A stretch of 51,861 bases of DNA from Pseudogulbenkiania subflava DSM 22618 (GCF_900177275.1 NZ_FXAG01000028.1:1-51861), one strand, 5' to 3'. Counted from the stretch's first letter, positions 39,378-47,693 are shown. The notes: generated from the sequence alone by a model not told the origin. Program-made: numbers and translations.

Positions 39378-39974
39378 CTACGCCAGCATCAGCTTTTGCA
39401 ACAGACGCTGCCCCTCCTGCCAACTGCCCAGCCCTGCGGTGCTGCCCATATGGCCGGCGTTGCCGGCATCCACCAGCTTTACCCCCCAGCCCTGGGCCAT
39501 GCGCTCGGCGTCGGCAAACTCGCAGAACAGGTCGTCGTGGCTCGCCACCATGATCGCCGGACACGGCAGGCGCTGTGCCCAAGGTTGGCCGAAGCCGGTG
39601 AACTTCGGTAGCCGCGCCCCGGCCGGCAATTCGCCGCTGGCCAGCGCGCGTTCCGGCGTGATCGGCAGCGCCGGCGGCGCCACCAGCAACAGCCCCTTGA
39701 TCTTGCGCTGTTCCAGCAGCGACGCCGACAGCAGCCAGGCCACCGCGGTGTGGCAGCCCAGGCTGTGCGCCGCGATCACCACCTTGCCGTCGATCTCGGC
39801 AACGCTGCGGGCGAGCGCCGCCACCCAGGCGTCGCGGTCCGGATACAGCCAGTCTTCCTGCTCCACCCGGCGCGCCAGCGGGTAGCTGCGCTCCCACAAG
39901 GTCTGCCAATGCTGCTGGCCGGAATTGCCCCAGCCCGGTACCGTGAGCAGGAAGATATCCTCGTCGTCGAACAT
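39378..39974 (-). CDS. RBBP9/YdeN-type alpha/beta serine hydrolase
   Basis: 198 aa. N-terminal LLTVPGWGNSGQQHWQTLWE, nucleophile elbow AAHSLGCHTAV (Ser near residue 80), and C-terminal catalytic His in AGNAGHMGSTAG, with the Asp in ASHDDLFCEF. Family members are serine hydrolases of unclear substrate. The start ATG overlaps the stop of the exonuclease III gene as TGATG, so the two were one operon before an element split it. FGQPW lies on a copy of the dispersed 12-mer. Confidence 0.88.
   Translation of the reverse strand: MFDDEDIFLLTVPGWGNSGQQHWQTLWERSYPLARRVEQEDWLYPDRDAWVAALARSVAEIDGKVVIAAHSLGCHTAVAWLLSASLLEQRKIKGLLLVAPPALPITPERALASGELPAGARLPKFTGFGQPWAQRLPCPAIMVASHDDLFCEFADAERMAQGWGVKLVDAGNAGHMGSTAGLGSWQEGQRLLQKLMLA
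39583..39594 (+). repeat. Dispersed motif GGTTGGCCGAAG, copy 8
   Basis: Full 15-bp AAGGTTGGCCGAAGC form, in the hydrolase gene in a third frame (encodes F-G-Q-P on minus). Confidence 0.6.
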
Positions 39975-40093
39975 CACAGCGTCCTGTTGTAGTCCACGAT
40001 CAGCGGGGCATGATCGGAAAATTTCACGTCCTTGTACACCGACGCCGCGCGCGCGCACGCCATCATCGACGGCGTGACGATATGGTAGTCAAT
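39974..40093 (-). pseudogene. xth: Exonuclease III, C-terminal remnant cut by the integrated element
   Basis: The 39 codons before the TGA read IDYHIVTPSM ... ASVYKDVKFSDHAPLIVDY, the end of ExoIII-family AP endonucleases. SDHAP holds the catalytic histidine. The homology stops at about 40093-40096, 26-29 bp before the recombinase start codon. The N-terminal part (about 215 residues) should lie past the other end of the element. An ATG sits by chance at the junction, so a 40-aa fragment could be made. Confidence 0.85.
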
Positions 40094-40121
40094 CATACAA
40101 AATACCTACTATGATAAGGGT

Positions 40122-41687
40122 ATGAAAAATACCCGTGTCTATTCTTACCGCCGCTTCTCATCAGGCCGCCAAGCTTCTGGTCACAGTCTTGAACGACAGT
40201 CAGAAGCAGCACGTCGTTGGTGTGCTGAGCGAGGCTTCACGCTAGACAACGAGCTTGTTCTTGCAGACTTGGGCGTCTCCGCTTATACGGGCGATAACGC
40301 AACGCGCGGAGCTTTGTCCGCCTTCCTTACTGCTGCTGAAGCGGGAAGAGTCCCCAAGGGTTCGATCTTACTCTTAGAGAGCCTTGATCGCCTCACACGC
40401 ACGGCTATCCCAGAAGCCGTTGGCCTTCTGACCTCAATTGTGCGTGCCGGGATACGTGTTGTGTCCATGATTGATGGTCAGGAATGGAACAACGAGAACA
40501 TCAATGACACTACCAACTTCCTTGTGTCTGTTTTGCTCTTTGCTAGGGCACATGAGGAGAGCGCCACCAAAGCCAAGCGGGTGAGTGCCGCCTTTCAGAA
40601 GAAGAGAACTGCCGGACTGGCTGTCGTCTCAACAAAGCATGGGCCTGGCTGGGCGAATCCAAGTCAAGACATGTCGCATTGGATGCTTGATGAGGAAAAA
40701 GCCGAGGCCGTAAAACGTACTTTTGAGCTGGCGGCCAACGGTCTTGGTGGCATAGCTATTGCCAGAATTGCAAATCAAGAAGGCTGGGATTACCCATGGA
40801 GGGTAAAGAAGAGTACGACAGGAATCTGGGAGCACACCACGATCAGCCGGCTCCTTAGAGACCGTAGGGTCTTGGGCGAGTGGCAGCCACACCGAATGGT
40901 TGCTGGGAGACTTACCCCAGATGGGGACGTCGTCCAGGACTATTTCCCTCGCGTCATCTCTGACGAGTTATGGCACAAAGTTCAGGCCTCACTGGTCGGC
41001 AGACCTGGTCCGAAACGTATGCACGGCATTACTGCCGATATTTTTGCGGGCTTACTGTTTTGTAGATGTGGCAAAAAGATGGAGCGTAAAGCACCTTCAG
41101 GTCGTGGGGTTGGGCGCTACTACTGTCTTGGAAGAAAAGCAGGGCTTACTGAGTGCCCCTCCCTTCCCGAGCCCATTCTGCTTGGTCCTGTTTTGTCAGG
41201 GCTCGCTCAGATGGAGCAAGATGCCTTCAAGCAAGATTCTGCTGCTACGGCTGCTAGAGAGGCGCTGGCACTGGCTGAAGCAAAAGCAGCCGATGCTCAA
41301 GAGAAGGCAGACAGGCTGTTAGCTGCCATCGAAGATGGTGGTCACAACGATTTTATCCTTCAACGACTGGCTACCATTCAAAAAGAGAAGAATGAGGCGG
41401 TGGAAGCTGCACTGGCAGCCAAGGAAAAACTAGCTAGCCTGCCCATACAAGGAAGAACTTTTGGGGAGGACCTTGCCAGGCAAGCCCATGATGCTGTAGC
41501 CGATAAAGAAGCAGGAGAGATTCGACACAAACTCGCGATGGCAATTGCATCTGTTGTGCAACGGATCGATTGGCATGGCCGTATTGTGATGATCAAAACG
41601 CATTCGGGGAATGGAATTGCCATTAATCCACCTGCAGAGCTTCTTGAAAAGCGACTTAAGCGAAAGGCCACGGGAGTCAGACCTTAG
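40122..41687 (+). CDS. Large serine recombinase (integrase)
   Basis: 521 aa. N-terminal resolvase domain (1-145): YSYRRFSSGRQASGHSLERQ carries the nucleophile Ser (S13 or S14), with LLLESLDRLTR and ARAHEESATKAKRV following. Then the recombinase DNA-binding domain (about 165-280, with ISRLLRDRRVLGEWQPH), a zinc ribbon (FAGLLFCRCGKKM ... YYCLGRKAGLTEC), and a coiled coil (about 370-450). This is the phage/ICE integrase type that inserts at att sites and needs a directionality factor for excision; no such factor is recognised nearby. It is transcribed inward from the junction. AAGGGT lies very close to the ATG. Confidence 0.94.
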   Translation: MKNTRVYSYRRFSSGRQASGHSLERQSEAARRWCAERGFTLDNELVLADLGVSAYTGDNATRGALSAFLTAAEAGRVPKGSILLLESLDRLTRTAIPEAVGLLTSIVRAGIRVVSMIDGQEWNNENINDTTNFLVSVLLFARAHEESATKAKRVSAAFQKKRTAGLAVVSTKHGPGWANPSQDMSHWMLDEEKAEAVKRTFELAANGLGGIAIARIANQEGWDYPWRVKKSTTGIWEHTTISRLLRDRRVLGEWQPHRMVAGRLTPDGDVVQDYFPRVISDELWHKVQASLVGRPGPKRMHGITADIFAGLLFCRCGKKMERKAPSGRGVGRYYCLGRKAGLTECPSLPEPILLGPVLSGLAQMEQDAFKQDSAATAAREALALAEAKAADAQEKADRLLAAIEDGGHNDFILQRLATIQKEKNEAVEAALAAKEKLASLPIQGRTFGEDLARQAHDAVADKEAGEIRHKLAMAIASVVQRIDWHGRIVMIKTHSGNGIAINPPAELLEKRLKRKATGVRP

Positions 41688-41696
41688 GAATGGCTG

Positions 41697-41717
41697 AGCC
41701 CCGCCATCGGCGGGGCT
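41697..41717 (+). terminator. Probable terminator after the recombinase
   Basis: AGCCCCGCC-ATC-GGCGGGGCT, a perfect 9-bp stem 9 bp past the stop, followed by only a weak T tract (GGGAATTCTT). Confidence 0.55.
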
Positions 41718-41746
41718 GGGAATTCTTCACACTCGGAAGAGGATTA

Positions 41747-42517
41747 TCACGGATTCACTTGTGCCATTATGGTGGTCACATGCATGTGGTAGACGCCATC
41801 CTCATCTTTCCAGAGGGCGTGCCCCCACGGGGTCGGCGAGCCCGCGTCCTCTGCAAGCTTGGCGGCTTCAAACAGGTCCGCTGCATCCCACTCGGCGTAA
41901 GGGTTGTAGTTGCCACTGGTAAAACAGGCGGCATGCAGGTCCTCGCTATCGATGGCATCGAACCAGAAACCACCGCTGGCGAGGCTGTCACCCGCGATGA
42001 ATACCACTGGGACAAAAGCGACTTTGTCATAGCCATTTTCACCTGCCAGGTCGCTTTCCAGCATGCCACTATCAACCAAGGCCAGGGCGGGCACCATCAG
42101 GTTAACGTGCCGGCCATCAGGTAGAACACAACCCCACTCGAAGTTTGTTGCTGCCGACAGTTTGTCGAGGCGGAGTATATTCGAGATAAAGGGGTGCTGT
42201 TCTGCCAGGGCTGTCAGGCAGGGTTCGAATTTGGGGCCGAGATGGATAAGCAGGGCTTTACCAAAGGTGGCAGAGGTTTCGTATGGCCGTCCGATGCCGG
42301 CGAGGTTGCAGCGGTAATCGATATATCCGGACATGTCGAACTGATGCTCACGTTCTTTGCAGATTTTCTCCATGATGGATAACGCCCTTACAATGCCTGA
42401 CCAGCATTGCTGTGCCTTTTTCAGGCTCATTAACTTAGCGGTAATAGCAGGTAGGGGCGGGAATGGCTCCGATGGTTCTAATTCATGCTCATAGCCACAG
42501 AAGGCTTGATTATCCAT
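41747..42517 (-). CDS. Uncharacterised 256-aa element protein
   Basis: Not recognised. Soluble, acidic, without signal or membrane segments. Notable stretches: SLKKAQQCWSGIVRALSIM, CKEREHQFDMSGYIDYRCN, LLIHLGPKFEPCLTALAEQHPF and a C-terminal WGHALWKDEDGVYHMHVTTIM. Nine cysteines but no clear metal-binding spacing. A good ribosome site, AAAAGGAGCCC, precedes the ATG, and a promoter-plus-dyad lies upstream, so I regard it as real. It converges on the recombinase. Confidence 0.7.
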   Translation of the reverse strand: MDNQAFCGYEHELEPSEPFPPLPAITAKLMSLKKAQQCWSGIVRALSIMEKICKEREHQFDMSGYIDYRCNLAGIGRPYETSATFGKALLIHLGPKFEPCLTALAEQHPFISNILRLDKLSAATNFEWGCVLPDGRHVNLMVPALALVDSGMLESDLAGENGYDKVAFVPVVFIAGDSLASGGFWFDAIDSEDLHAACFTSGNYNPYAEWDAADLFEAAKLAEDAGSPTPWGHALWKDEDGVYHMHVTTIMAQVNP

Positions 42518-42628
42518 TTTATGGGCTCCTTTTCAGTCATTTTGGGGTAATTCCGGATTTAGCCGGGGCTTCTGATCATGGCGACTGAAGGATTTTTATT
42601 GCCTTGGACAATCAAGTTTCTCTCCTGT

Positions 42629-42670
42629 TTTTGATGGTTAAATTCTATCAAAACCCCCTGTTTTTGTCTC
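42629..42670 (-). promoter_or_regulatory. Candidate promoter with operator-like dyad for the 256-aa gene
   Basis: On minus GAGACA (42665-42670), 17 bp, TAGAAT (42642-42647). The -10 lies in an inverted repeat TTTTGAT-N11-ATCAAAA (42629-42653). This suggests a repressor site over the -10 box. Confidence 0.5.
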
Positions 42671-42743
42671 GAATGTCGTGCTGCAAATATGTTATTTGTG
42701 TTGAAAAACAACTAATTAAAAGTGGTTTTTTTGAAGGTGTGCT

Positions 42744-42772
42744 AAAAAGCTCTTCTTTTTAAGAAGAGCTTT
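42744..42772 (-). terminator. Terminator after the 75-aa gene
   Basis: AAAGCTCTTCTT-AAA-AAGAAGAGCTTTTT on minus, 35 bp past the stop at 42807. Confidence 0.8.
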
Positions 42773-42806
42773 GGATTTAATAATCCACCTGCAAAAATGA
42801 TGTTTT

Positions 42807-43034
42807 CTAGAGTGAGTCTGGCCCGTGATTCAATGGTGCCCAGGACTGATTGCCGGAGCACGAATGATGGTGGTGAACGTCTTGGCCAAACGGGCTGCCA
42901 CCCGCATCTACCCCACCTATGGTGTTGTCAATCATTAGCAGACCGGTGGCGGGATTGACCACCGAGGTGGCCTCGGGGTGGGGGGCCTCTTCTGCTGTAG
43001 AGGCCTGGCCAAACAGGCGGTTCCAAAAAGACAT
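42807..43034 (-). CDS. Small element protein (75 aa) with His-rich tail
   Basis: MSFWNRLFG opening, then TSVVNPATGLLMIDNTIGGVDAGGSPFG and a tail with VHHHHSCSGNQSW. Proteins with this WxRLFG ... NPATGLPM ... GGVDxxGxPFG layout are found on proteobacterial mobile elements, without a known function. AAAGGAGAACATC before the ATG and a terminator after it support expression. The four histidines and one cysteine could bind a metal; that is speculation. Confidence 0.7.
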   Translation of the reverse strand: MSFWNRLFGQASTAEEAPHPEATSVVNPATGLLMIDNTIGGVDAGGSPFGQDVHHHHSCSGNQSWAPLNHGPDSL

Positions 43035-43086
43035 GATGTTCTCCTTTCTTTGGGGGATACCCCGCCCATGGGCGGGGCGGTCGGGG

Positions 43087-43467
43087 TTAGTCTTCGCCGG
43101 GGTACAAGATGGTCAGTACGGGCTCGCCGTCATCTCCCGGACCTATTGCTAGACGCAGGGTGAAGTGCTCGACCCGCCCACTGGCTTGCTCCACGCGCAG
43201 CGAATAGTCCACCTCGCCGAGGTCTTTGGCCTTCCGGGTAGCTAAGCGGGCCAGCCACAACACATCCCACAGCCTGCCGCGTTCGTCCTGGCCTGCTTCA
43301 TCAGCCTCCCAGGCGACACACGTAGCCCAGACCCCGGCTGTGACGGCAACCGGCAGGCGGAATCCGGCTTCTCGTGCGGCATCGGTGACATCGATGAGCA
43401 CGCCGTCGGCAATGGCTTGGGCGCGGCAGTAGGCGTAAATCGGTTCACCAAAAATCGGGTCATTCAT
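43087..43467 (-). CDS. DUF6573-like element protein
   Basis: 126 aa. MNDPIFGEPIYAYCRAQAIADGVLIDVTDAAREAGFRLPVAVTAGVWA is characteristic of DUF6573 proteins on plasmids and integrative elements; function unknown. The C-terminal half (RLWDVLWLARLATR and HFTLRLAIGPGDDGEPVLTI) suggests an alpha/beta fold. Start set at 43467; it overlaps the small gene before it by 4 bp (ATGA). Confidence 0.8.
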   Translation of the reverse strand: MNDPIFGEPIYAYCRAQAIADGVLIDVTDAAREAGFRLPVAVTAGVWATCVAWEADEAGQDERGRLWDVLWLARLATRKAKDLGEVDYSLRVEQASGRVEHFTLRLAIGPGDDGEPVLTILYPGED

Positions 43468-43637
43468 TTGCGTTGCTCCTTGACGATGGTGACGGGCATG
43501 AGGCTGGTGCCGTGGGCTGTCCAGCGCAGTACGTGGCGCTGACCATCCCGGATGGTTTTGAAATCGCGATGGGTGCGTTTCCATCCCTCAGCCGTCATGT
43601 GTTCCTCGCGCTTCGGTTCTGGTGTGGGGTGTTCCAT
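43464..43637 (-). CDS. Small element protein (57 aa), coupled to the DUF6573 gene
   Basis: Charged, with EGWKRTHRDFKTIRDGQRHVL and WTAHGTSLMPVTIVKEQRK. Start at 43637 is preceded by AAAGGCAAC. Stop and next start overlap as ATGA, which is the main reason to accept it. Family not recognised. Confidence 0.65.
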   Translation of the reverse strand: MEHPTPEPKREEHMTAEGWKRTHRDFKTIRDGQRHVLRWTAHGTSLMPVTIVKEQRK

Positions 43638-43759
43638 GCTGTTGCCTTTCAAACTGACCGGATTTCTAGATTCCGAGCCCGCCGTTGCTTGGCTGTTGAC
43701 GTGCGGGCCTGGCGCTGTGTCGGGGGACGTTGGTTTTACCGCCGTGTTTTCTGAGTTCG

Positions 43760-44530
43760 ACGCCCGCAATCCGGTAAGAACGAGCCACAAGGACGGGGCG
43801 CCAGCTGGCGAAACAAAGCCGCAGCCTGAAAGGACCGGGTGCCGTTCGCCCCGAAGGGCTGGCAGCTTGCGCCCTGGCCGGCTCGGGCTAGGCTTGCGCT
43901 AAGGTGACGGAGTCAGGAAACCGCGTGCGTTAAACCTCACTGGCGCGACGGGGCCGAGGCACGTGCTGGCAACTGCCAGCCGTGCCGGGGTGCGCAAGCT
44001 GTAGGCGCGCAGCGATCGGCTAGACCGAGCGCGGAGGGGAGCCGCGCTGTGCGCGGGGCAAGGCGTCCAGCCGCAGCCTCCGAGACCCGCTGGCCCCAGC
44101 TAGCGCGGTAGAGGACAGGGGGAGCCGCAAGACACAAGCCGGCAGGCGTAGCCGTCGCCGTGCTTGAGGCAAGCCCCAGCTTGCCGGTGGCGCAGTGGGG
44201 GACGGAGTCCCGGCGTCCCGGCGTACGCTCGGGCAACCCGGCCGAGTGCGCGTGCGCACCAACGCCGGAGCAGCGTCCAGCGGAACCGGTCGGGCGGGTT
44301 GCCCGAGCGTTGAGTGGAGCGCTAAGCGGAAGGAGAGGCTTGGGGACGCCCTCATCAATAGGAGCACGGGACACGTCCAGAGGCCCGAAAAGTCAGGCGT
44401 TCGTCCAGAACACAGCCAGGCTTTGCTGCTCCAGCGTGCGCAGCACTCCACGACGCCTCCCCCTTACGCCCCCGGGCGATGGGGGAGGAGACTGGGCCAA
44501 GCGAAGCGGTGGCTATACCTGTTTTCGACA
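43760..44530 (+). other. About 770-bp GC-rich structured region without a convincing gene (candidate large ncRNA or origin)
   Basis: No frame here has a ribosome site or protein-like composition. Many dyads are readable: GCCC-CGAA-GGGC at 43848-43859; GGCACG-T-GCTGGC-AACT-GCCAGC-CGTGCC at 43957-43986; GCAAGC-CCCA-GCTTGC near 44169-44184; a perfect 15-bp pair CGCTCGGGCAACCCG (44226-44240) with CGGGTTGCCCGAGCG (44295-44309); and CCTCCCCC ... GGGGGAGG (44456-44488). GC is well above the flanking element genes. A structured RNA read toward the downstream gene, or an origin of transfer or replication, would fit; neither is shown. Confidence 0.45.
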
Positions 44531-44548
44531 TCCTTTGGAGAGAACACG

Positions 44549-45352
44549 ATGAAGACCCCACCCGATGGCCGCTTGGTTGCGCAGAAAAATGAAACGGCGG
44601 TGCTCAGAGCACTGCACCGCTATGGCTGGTTGCGCACACGTGACCTGGCTGTGTTGGTCTGGCACAGCTTTACCAGGCTATTGCTGGGGCGGCATCCCAG
44701 CTTGGCTCCGCTCGCGGCCACCGATACGGCCATTCGTATGGCCCAGCGCACCCTGGCACGGATGCGCCGGCAGCGCCTGGTGCTCAGTACGAATGCACCA
44801 AATGGCAGCCGCATCCATGCGCTATCCGAGCGTGGTGCTCGGGTACTGCAGGGGCTGGGCGTGCCGGCGACGACCGGCAAGGACTTGGTGCGCGATTACC
44901 ATGCTGCGTTTTTCCTGCATCGCTGTATCGCCAACGAAGTGGCGATCAGCGCGACAATGGCGGGCTATCGCGTGTCCACGGAGAGGGAGATTGCTCAGGG
45001 GCGCTGGCTGGGAGGGGGGAACGGCATTGCCGGTAAAAAGCCGGATGTATTGGTGCGCTCCGGGGCGATGGCTTGGTGGGTGGAGGTGGAGCACAGTCAC
45101 AAAAACCGCAACGACTACGCCAAGCTGCTACGCTGGCTGGTGGCTATCTGGCAGAACACCCCACGCCCAGGTGAGGCGGCACCTCTGCATGAAGACGTGA
45201 CCCTACGCCAAGTGGTGTTTATCTGCACCAAAGCGTTTGCCAAGAAGCTGACGGCGGACTTGCAGGAACAAGGCTGGAGTGCGGAGCAAGTTGCCAGCCG
45301 GCTGCGCTATGAAGCGTCGCTATACTCTTTCGAGGCTATCGCGTTTTTCTAA
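44549..45352 (+). CDS. Replication-relaxation-like (mobilisation) protein
   Basis: 267 aa. An N-terminal winged-helix region (AVLRALHRYGWLRTRDLAVLVW ... RMAQRTLARMRRQRLV) is followed by a domain with KPDVLVRSGAMAWWVEVEHSHKNRNDYAKLLRW, the D-(x)n-ExE pattern of the nuclease-like half of replication-relaxation proteins found on plasmids and ICEs. The ATG at 44549 follows TTTGGAGAG; the longer open frame from 44195 runs into the structured region and is not used. It probably binds the element's origin, by analogy only. Confidence 0.75.
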   Translation: MKTPPDGRLVAQKNETAVLRALHRYGWLRTRDLAVLVWHSFTRLLLGRHPSLAPLAATDTAIRMAQRTLARMRRQRLVLSTNAPNGSRIHALSERGARVLQGLGVPATTGKDLVRDYHAAFFLHRCIANEVAISATMAGYRVSTEREIAQGRWLGGGNGIAGKKPDVLVRSGAMAWWVEVEHSHKNRNDYAKLLRWLVAIWQNTPRPGEAAPLHEDVTLRQVVFICTKAFAKKLTADLQEQGWSAEQVASRLRYEASLYSFEAIAFF

Positions 45353-46148
45353 GTTGAGGCTAAGACACGGCCTGGTCGGACCGTGCGCAAACGACTGATT
45401 CAGCCTAACAAATGGTGTAGGCGGGCAACGTGCCGACCACGTTGTTTACCCTAGCAGGGCTTACGGGGCCATCGGCCCCTGGCTCTGTGTTTTTATGTTT
45501 TGGCTGTCCGGAGTGTTTTATCCAGGACGGGTGGCTGGACAAGAATACTCCATGAAAAACAAGACTTTATTTTTCTGTCCTGGTTGTCTTGGCAAGAAGT
45601 CAAAAATAGCTGGCTGAGTGAGTTTCGGAAAAGTTTGGTTTCCGACCCGGACAGACAGGACAGGCCAGACGGCCATGGCGCGACACTCAGACGAACAGCG
45701 TTATGCATTTTCACCACAGCATCCATGCGTATTGTGAGAAGACTCTTTGCAATGTGAAGCGCATTGCCATAGTATGACTATCAAACAAGGCGCTCGCCTT
45801 ATTCCCCAGGACCCAACCTAGCGGTCCATCCCGTGCTCCCTCCGAAAACATTCGGAGTGCGAGACGCATTTCCAAAATTTAAATTGTTTCACCGTTCACC
45901 ATTCGCATCCGCTTGCATCGGGCTGTTCTTGTCCTTTCCAACGCATGCCGTGATGAGACCCGGGCTATTGACCCTTTCGTTCCTTAACAATCTGAACTGA
46001 TCGGCTGACGCCGCTTGAGCCTTCGGGCTCGCCGTCAGCAATGTCGCATCGCGACCGATTGCTAGATTCTTTGGTCTGAGCGAACGGGAGCGATGGATTT
46101 CTTTCTCTGTCCGTCCCTGTTCTAGGGGCGGTAAAAAGGATTTCTATA
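45353..46148 (+). other. About 800-bp non-coding leader before the primase gene
   Basis: Short frames (45500-45757 plus, 45493-45726 minus) overlap on both strands and look spurious. Features: a cluster of CAGGACAG-like words at 45511-45670 (TGTCC, CCAGGAC, GGCTGGACAAG, TCTGTCCTGG, GGACAGACAGGACAGGCC) that may be iterons; CCGTTCACCATTCGC; TTCCTTAACAATCTGAACTGATC, resembling rRNA-leader sequence; and the hairpin GCTGACG ... GAGCC-TTCG-GGCTC ... CGTCAGC at 46004-46039. This could hold the replication origin. Confidence 0.45.
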
Positions 46149-47654
46149 ATGCAAAACAATACTGCTCAACAATTCAATAACATCATTTCTGTTCTGCCGG
46201 TCGCCCCCAAGCCATTGAAGTGGAACCACGTTCCTGCTAGTGCGTTAACGATGCTACGTAACGTCATTCAGGTTACCCCAAAGGCCGCCGCGATTTCCGA
46301 GACCTACATGAATGAACTCCGGCCGTATTTCGCCAATGGCGGTGATGGCCGTATCTGGTACTACGATGGGGCTAAATGGTGTGTAGAGAGCGACCTGGAT
46401 GCCGAGACCAAGATTTCTGAGCTTATCCGCGATGTCGGTGGCAAGCCGACCCGGAACCTGGTTCCTGGCCTGCAGTTTGAACTGACACGACTGAGCCAGC
46501 GAGTACCAGAGAGCGCTTCCGGCATCAACGTCGCCAATGGCTTCCTGCAGTGTGTAGGCCAGCAATGGGTACTGACCCCGCATCACAAGAACTATGGCCA
46601 ACGGTATCAGCTACCGTTTGATTATGACCCTCAAGCGACCTGCCCCCTCTGGATGAGCTTTCTGGAACGAATGCAGCCGAGCGAGGAAGTACGCCGCTAT
46701 CTACAAAACTTCTTCGGTTGGGTCGTGCTCGGTCATAACCGTCCTCATGAAGAGAAGTTTGCCATCTGGCTGGGAGATGGTGCGAACGGCAAGAGCGTGG
46801 CGATCGGGGTGCTTAAGGCCCTGGTCGGGGATGAAAACGCAGCCACGCTGAGCCTGAACGAACTGAATGGCAAGAGCGTGGAGCTACTGGCGAACAAACT
46901 GGTGAATGTCGGCTCCGAAACCGAGCGCACTGAGAGAGTCGAAACCGCGATATTGAAGAAGCTGGTTTCGGGCGAACCGGTGTTGGCCACCCCGAAATAT
47001 CGCCATCACTACACCATGACCTGTAATACCGCGTTGGTTTTTGCGGTGAATGATGTGCCGGTGATTGACGACCGTTCTGGTGGGACTTGGCGTCGCCTGA
47101 TGCTGGTGGAGTGGCCGGTCACGCTGGAAGAGCATGAGCGCGACAAGAAGTTGCAAGACAAGCTGGCACAACAGGAACTGCCAGGCATCCTGAACTGGGC
47201 CTTGGAGGGCGCACTTCGGGTGCTGGAAGAGGGCTTGGTGGTTCCGACCTCGGTCACCGCCAGCGGGTCGCGTCTTCGCCAGGAAAACAACGCGATTGCC
47301 CTGTTCGTGGAAGATGCGGTGCAACTGCACAAGGAAGCCGTGATTGCCAAGGGAGACTTGTACAAAGCCTTCAAGCTGTGGTGCCTGTCTCATGGCCATA
47401 AGGTCATGAGCGAAGTCAATTTTGGCAAAGAACTGCGCCGCCTAAAGTTGGACCTGCGCGATGCAAAAACCCCGGCTGGCTATGTCGATATTGAGGGTTA
47501 CCGCCTGAATAGTCGACTGAACGCCTACCGTGGTCTGATGATTCCCGCAGAGAGGATTTCGCGGGAGATTCAGCACGGCGATGGTCCCCGCCTCCGTACG
47601 AACAATGCGATTGGCCAGCTCCTGGTCGCTGCAAACGATGAAATGGCCTACTGA
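46149..47654 (+). CDS. D5/P4-family primase-helicase (SF3 helicase domain)
   Basis: 501 aa. Residues 1-170: D5_N-like domain with IWYYDGAKWCVE and GFLQCVGQQWVLTPH ... YQLPFDYDP. SF3 helicase: Walker A WLGDGANGKSVAIG near residues 207-220, Walker B region LVNVGSETERTE, motif C TALVFAVNDVPVIDD, then RRLMLVEWP; C-terminal D5 winged-helix region (FVEDAVQL ... DLYKAFKLWCLSHGHKVMSE). No separate primase motifs are visible. It would replicate the element after excision. AAAAAGGA precedes the ATG; the long leader may hold the origin. Confidence 0.92.
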   Translation: MQNNTAQQFNNIISVLPVAPKPLKWNHVPASALTMLRNVIQVTPKAAAISETYMNELRPYFANGGDGRIWYYDGAKWCVESDLDAETKISELIRDVGGKPTRNLVPGLQFELTRLSQRVPESASGINVANGFLQCVGQQWVLTPHHKNYGQRYQLPFDYDPQATCPLWMSFLERMQPSEEVRRYLQNFFGWVVLGHNRPHEEKFAIWLGDGANGKSVAIGVLKALVGDENAATLSLNELNGKSVELLANKLVNVGSETERTERVETAILKKLVSGEPVLATPKYRHHYTMTCNTALVFAVNDVPVIDDRSGGTWRRLMLVEWPVTLEEHERDKKLQDKLAQQELPGILNWALEGALRVLEEGLVVPTSVTASGSRLRQENNAIALFVEDAVQLHKEAVIAKGDLYKAFKLWCLSHGHKVMSEVNFGKELRRLKLDLRDAKTPAGYVDIEGYRLNSRLNAYRGLMIPAERISREIQHGDGPRLRTNNAIGQLLVAANDEMAY

Positions 47655-47665
47655 ATGAACTGAGT

Positions 47666-47693
47666 GATCGGGGAGATGCGAGTCTCCCCGATC
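47666..47693 (+). terminator. Hairpin after the primase gene
   Basis: GATCGGGGAGA-TGCGAG-TCTCCCCGATC, perfect 11-bp stem 11 bp past the stop but with no T tract; it may pause or protect RNA rather than terminate. Confidence 0.5.

Noticed and set aside
44195-44548. N-terminal extension of the replication-relaxation protein
   Set aside because: Arg/Gly/Pro-rich translation of the structured region, no homology; the ATG at 44549 has a good ribosome site.
45493-45757. Overlapping 77-85 aa frames on both strands in the primase leader
   Set aside because: Both strands give similar low-complexity SxLS/SCLS text from the CAGGACAG-like words; neither has a ribosome site.
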